A stretch of DNA of 64,000 nt from Acidimicrobiia bacterium (GTDB taxonomy: Bacteria > Actinomycetota > Acidimicrobiia > Acidimicrobiales > MedAcidi-G1): assembly GCA_012959995.1 (NCBI GenBank), contig DUCC01000022.1, forward strand, positions 16,580 to 80,579, in the 5' to 3' direction. The notes below the pieces were generated by a model. That model was not told the origin of the DNA. It searched no databases and saw only the letters and a program-made list of their open reading frames with translations. Below are positions 61,056-64,000 of this stretch, piece after piece (position 1 is the stretch's first letter; the number at the start of each line of letters is the position of its first letter). A program made the position numbers and the translations under genes.

Positions 61056-62216
61056 ATGAGTAATAGAGGGACCACACAACACGGTTCAGGGTCACTATTT
61101 TTTGACAAAACAAAAAAACGTTGGGTAGTGATGGCTTCGTTGCCGAATACCGCCGACGGGAAACGTCGTCGGCTTCGGCGAACGTTTCAAACAAAAAGCG
61201 AAGCAGCAGCGTTTCTTGCTAAAGGGTGCCGCACCTCTGAGGAAGAAAAACTTGTCCTTGACCCCACCGTTGCTGATTTGTTGACGGGGTGGCAAGGATG
61301 GATAAACAGGCGTGTCGAAGCCGGCCAGTTGTCCGCTTCTTCAGCAAATTTGTACGAATTGTGCGCCCGGCATGTCGGCGCTGAATTTGGCGCACAACAT
61401 GCGAATGAGGTCAGCGTCGACGACGTAGAACGCTTTCTCGCTAAGGCTGGTGCACAGTTTTCTGGTCGCTATGTGGCGATGCAACGCAACACCTTTGACC
61501 AGGCGTACCGATGGGGTCAACGCAACCGTCTATTAGTGTGGAACCCTGTCCAACTCTCTCTCAGTCCGAGTCAACAAGCGCACCGTCAAGGCACAGTGTT
61601 GACCGCAGAACAGGCGCAGAGGCTCTTAAAAGCCTCTACAGGTGACAGGTTGCACGCTCTGTGGACTGTGATGTTGGGGCTTGGTTTGCGCCCGGGTGAA
61701 GCAATGGCTTTGACTTGGCCGTGTATTGACTTGGAGGTGGATCCTTGTGTGGTGCATGTGCGTGCATATTTGCGTCAAGGCCCTGATGGCCCGTTTCTGG
61801 GCGAGCCGAAAACACAACGAAGTACTCGTTCTTTGGATACCCCAGTGTTCGTCGCTGATGCGTTGAGAGATCTTTTTGAGTCGCGTCAGAGCCCCGTAGA
61901 GCGCGTCTGGAGCGATCTTGTATTTCACACCAGTAAAGGGACCCCGTATGGCCACAGAAACCTGAGGCGCGCGTTAAAACGCCTCTGCGCGAATGCTGAT
62001 TTACCCGCATTAACGCTTTACGATTTGAGACGCACCGCGGGGAGTTTGCTGGTGGATTCTGGAGCACATTTAGAGTCTGTGGCAGACCTGTTAGGGCATT
62101 CAAGCGTGGCGACGACGAGGCGCCATTATGTGCGTGCGGTCCGCCCTACGGTGCCGCATGCTGTCATTTTGGACAGGGTGTTGCTGAAAAAATCCACACA
62201 GGTACAGATGCGTTAA
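61056..62216 (+). CDS. Tyrosine recombinase (site-specific integrase)
   Basis: A 386-residue phage-type integrase. The N-terminal arm-binding region is GSGSLFFDKTKKRWVVMASL. A core-binding SAM-like domain (about 75-170) follows, then the catalytic domain. Catalytic residues are Arg in GLRPGEAMALTW, Lys in PKTQRSTR, Arg in YDLRRTAGSLL (His of the usual HxLR replaced by Tyr), His in LLGHSS and Tyr in RRHYVRAV. AAGGGA precedes ATG 61056 by 8 nt. Adjacent to the tRNA-derived att remnant, it is likely the integrase of this element. Confidence 0.92.
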   Translation: MSNRGTTQHGSGSLFFDKTKKRWVVMASLPNTADGKRRRLRRTFQTKSEAAAFLAKGCRTSEEEKLVLDPTVADLLTGWQGWINRRVEAGQLSASSANLYELCARHVGAEFGAQHANEVSVDDVERFLAKAGAQFSGRYVAMQRNTFDQAYRWGQRNRLLVWNPVQLSLSPSQQAHRQGTVLTAEQAQRLLKASTGDRLHALWTVMLGLGLRPGEAMALTWPCIDLEVDPCVVHVRAYLRQGPDGPFLGEPKTQRSTRSLDTPVFVADALRDLFESRQSPVERVWSDLVFHTSKGTPYGHRNLRRALKRLCANADLPALTLYDLRRTAGSLLVDSGAHLESVADLLGHSSVATTRRHYVRAVRPTVPHAVILDRVLLKKSTQVQMR

Positions 62217-62220
62217 AGAT

Positions 62221-63444
62221 TTACTGGTATGAGCGGGTTATGGCAACATCGGCAGAACAGAGGGCTGTGCTACTTCCACCTTCGTTGGAGTTCATGAAGG
62301 TTAGATCTGCTGACACAAAAGCCCAGTGGTTCAAAGACCCATCAAAGATTCGTATAAGTGCTCTTTCGCTTACAGTTTCTGGTACGGGTTCGACAAGCCC
62401 TTGCATTTCAGACCAGAAGGAGTTTACTGGTGGTGGCCACTGCTCAACTCCACCAACCAATGAATACAGAGAGGCCCCATCCCACGGATAGAACAGGTAC
62501 GGCACCATGGGGTTTGGTTTGACCACCATCTCGTGAATTGCAGCACGTAGAAAGTCGGAGGCTGACCCACTACCGTAGAGCTCCTCAAAGTCCCAATAAG
62601 CTGAGAAACCATGCCACAACTGGCCGTTAAAAGAGTATGAAACGGCGTCCGCCTCTGAGTAAACGGTGTAGTAAAAGGCAGAAAGTCTTTTTTGGCCCTG
62701 CGTCGCCCATGGCCGACTTAATAGAAGAAACTCAGTACCCTCTTGCTCAAAACTTGCAGGAATATTTAGTGCATTTGAAGCCTCATACTCCCAGTTTGCA
62801 ATACCTGCCCATGGAGGATTGTCTGAACTGCGGCTGAACCCGTACTGTGCATACTTATTGTTTCGAGAAATGATTATGCTTGGGAGAAGGGTCTCGCTTG
62901 CAAACGTAACTACATCTGGACACTGAAGTTCTATGTTCAGATATTTATCAGTTGATTGCTTAGAATGAATTTCACCAGTAAACGTATTTTGAGTGCTCAA
63001 TTGGTAGGTCTCAAAAAGGGTTGAATCCCAACCATCTCCAATATCTTCACATGCTTCGTAAAGATAGTTGCAATAGGCAAGCACCCCGATTGGGCTTGGG
63101 ACGTTAAACCTCATTTCAGGTATCGCAACGTACATTTCATAATGTTGGACAAAAGCAGGAATTCCCTGAGAGGTGTATTCCTGCAACGTTCCGTTGTCAA
63201 CTGCTGAGGGGTCTTCAGGCTCCCGTAACTGCCCACCCTCAACGTTCCTTTCTTCGCCAGACCATGTTGAAAGTTCGTCTTTGTCGGTTAGTTCTGGTTG
63301 CGATTCGGTTAAGTCATTTAAAGGAAATGGGAGAGCACGGTTACGCGATAAAAAATTCGTCTCCTGGTCGGAAGTTGATATCCCAAAAAGCACAAGTGCG
63401 GCAAACAGCGTAAGGCCAACAATCTTTGACATGGTTTCAGACAT
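62221..63444 (-). CDS. Secreted or membrane-anchored protein of unknown function
   Basis: A 407-residue protein that I do not recognise. It has an N-terminal hydrophobic segment (KIVGLTLFAALVLFG) and an acidic linker, then an all-beta-looking region rich in Tyr, Trp and Ser (SYSFNGQLWHGFSAYWDFEELYG, MVPYLFYPWDGASLYSLVGG). ATG 63444 has GGAG 5 nt upstream. It is convergent with the integrase (4-nt gap). Base use is AT-richer than the core genes, consistent with transferred cargo. Confidence 0.6.
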   Translation of the reverse strand: MSETMSKIVGLTLFAALVLFGISTSDQETNFLSRNRALPFPLNDLTESQPELTDKDELSTWSGEERNVEGGQLREPEDPSAVDNGTLQEYTSQGIPAFVQHYEMYVAIPEMRFNVPSPIGVLAYCNYLYEACEDIGDGWDSTLFETYQLSTQNTFTGEIHSKQSTDKYLNIELQCPDVVTFASETLLPSIIISRNNKYAQYGFSRSSDNPPWAGIANWEYEASNALNIPASFEQEGTEFLLLSRPWATQGQKRLSAFYYTVYSEADAVSYSFNGQLWHGFSAYWDFEELYGSGSASDFLRAAIHEMVVKPNPMVPYLFYPWDGASLYSLVGGVEQWPPPVNSFWSEMQGLVEPVPETVSERALIRIFDGSLNHWAFVSADLTFMNSNEGGSSTALCSADVAITRSYQ

Positions 63445-63629
63445 AGTTGCTCCGATCGGTACAATCCTTGCCAATGTCTAGCACAGGCAAGAAAGATTAG
63501 TTAATGACCACCCCATGGGGTGGGGTGACACCCTTTGGATTTCCCTAGGTATAGATACAGCGGCTTGGGACTGAACCTCTCATCTCGCACCGATGAAACA
63601 GAAAGCGCTAGCTACGACCTATATAGATA

Positions 63630-63953
63630 TTAAGTCGCAAACGTTTCGAACCAAGAATCATCAATCAACGGAGCCATCCGAACTCCAAACTCTTTTTCAA
63701 GAGCGAGATCACAAAGCCTTTCACCATCAATAAGGTCGACTGTGGGTGTAGTGGCTCGCGCTGCTTCGCGCGCAGGCTTGGTGTAACGGCTCAAGGTAAC
63801 CATTATTGCCCTTTCGGCGCCTTTTGTTTGAGCGTCACGTTGAAACAATGCAACCATTTCTCGAGTAATTGGTTTGCTCGGTTCATATCTCTTGCATTGA
63901 ACCGCCACTGTTGAAGACAACAAACGGCATCTTTGCTTAAGGGCTCGGTACAT
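63630..63953 (-). pseudogene. Truncated Mrr-type restriction endonuclease
   Basis: A 107-codon open frame whose body (TVAVQCKRYEPSKPITREMVALF to PTVDLIDGERLCDLALE) matches the Mrr catalytic domain, including the Q-x-K (VQCKRY) and final LIDG motif. The upstream Asp-containing half is absent. The first nine codons (MYRALKQRC) derive from the repeated 77-bp segment, so the gene has been cut at 63924 and joined to foreign DNA. It is probably inactive. The interval 63445-63629 shows nothing clear. Confidence 0.7.
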
Positions 63954-64000
63954 GAAGCAAGAATCGGTGCTGGGAAATCTTGGCCGTACCCACCCGGCGG
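63924..64000. repeat. Direct repeat copy 2 (77 bp, continues past the window)
   Basis: Exact copy of 60645-60721. Its left edge breaks the Mrr-type gene. Whether it continues through the hypothetical gene and tRNA remnant cannot be seen. Confidence 0.97.

Overview
The window reads as a bacterial chromosome segment of moderate GC from an actinobacterium, most likely of a deep branch such as Acidimicrobiia (inference from gene content, not a phylogeny). The clues are a GlpR/SepX-type membrane protein beside molybdenum cofactor genes, a ferrochelatase with a Cys-rich tail, topoisomerase IV genes ordered parC-parE, many secreted proteins with Thr-rich stalks, and a repeated leaderless-promoter pattern (TANNNT, about 6 nt, then ATG or GTG). 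The genes are tightly packed, often with 1-8 nt overlaps.

Layout. 1-5000: a partial zinc alcohol dehydrogenase, a crotonase, then a PII / ArsC-like / RraA-like operon, a GntR regulator with a palindromic operator, an asparaginase and a second ArsC-like gene. Both ArsC-like genes carry an in-frame TGA exactly at the catalytic cysteine, so they are best read as selenoproteins. The first has a SECIS-like hairpin with a GGUC loop. This is the most notable feature of the window. 5000-14000: rsgA, a GpgS-like glycosyltransferase, a three-gene cell-envelope cluster, tRNA-Ala, and plsY-moeA-moaA-moaC-glpR. 14000-24000: fmdB-like, SAF-domain protein, uppP, tldE/tldD, a thioesterase, a PAP2-like protein, dxs, an Nfu-type Fe-S protein, a crotonase and ferrochelatase. 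24000-30600: parC-parE, a RecB-like nuclease and parA. 30600-37800: DUF3048 protein, map, a CDF transporter, a VIT-type transporter, an EamA exporter, a secreted lipase and an aquaporin.

37800-41550 is a branched-chain amino acid operon (leuB-ilvE-cimA, then the aquaporin). It is preceded by a leader peptide ending Ile-Ile-Ile-Leu and an attenuator terminator. 41600-59500 holds greA, hydrolases, a membrane protein with an Hsp70-like N-terminus, a LysR regulator, an acyl-CoA carboxylase beta-like protein, citrate synthase, a META-domain lipoprotein, an M20 peptidase, tesB, a cyclic-nucleotide-binding protein, a nucleoside hydrolase, a Cys-based arsenate reductase, an ABC exporter, a lysozyme-like lipoprotein and typA.

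59500-64000 is accessory DNA: a 45-nt perfect palindrome, small unknown genes, a 3' tRNA fragment acting as an attachment-site remnant beside a tyrosine integrase, an unknown secreted protein and a truncated Mrr-type nuclease. A 77-bp exact direct repeat brackets the integrase segment and runs off the right edge.
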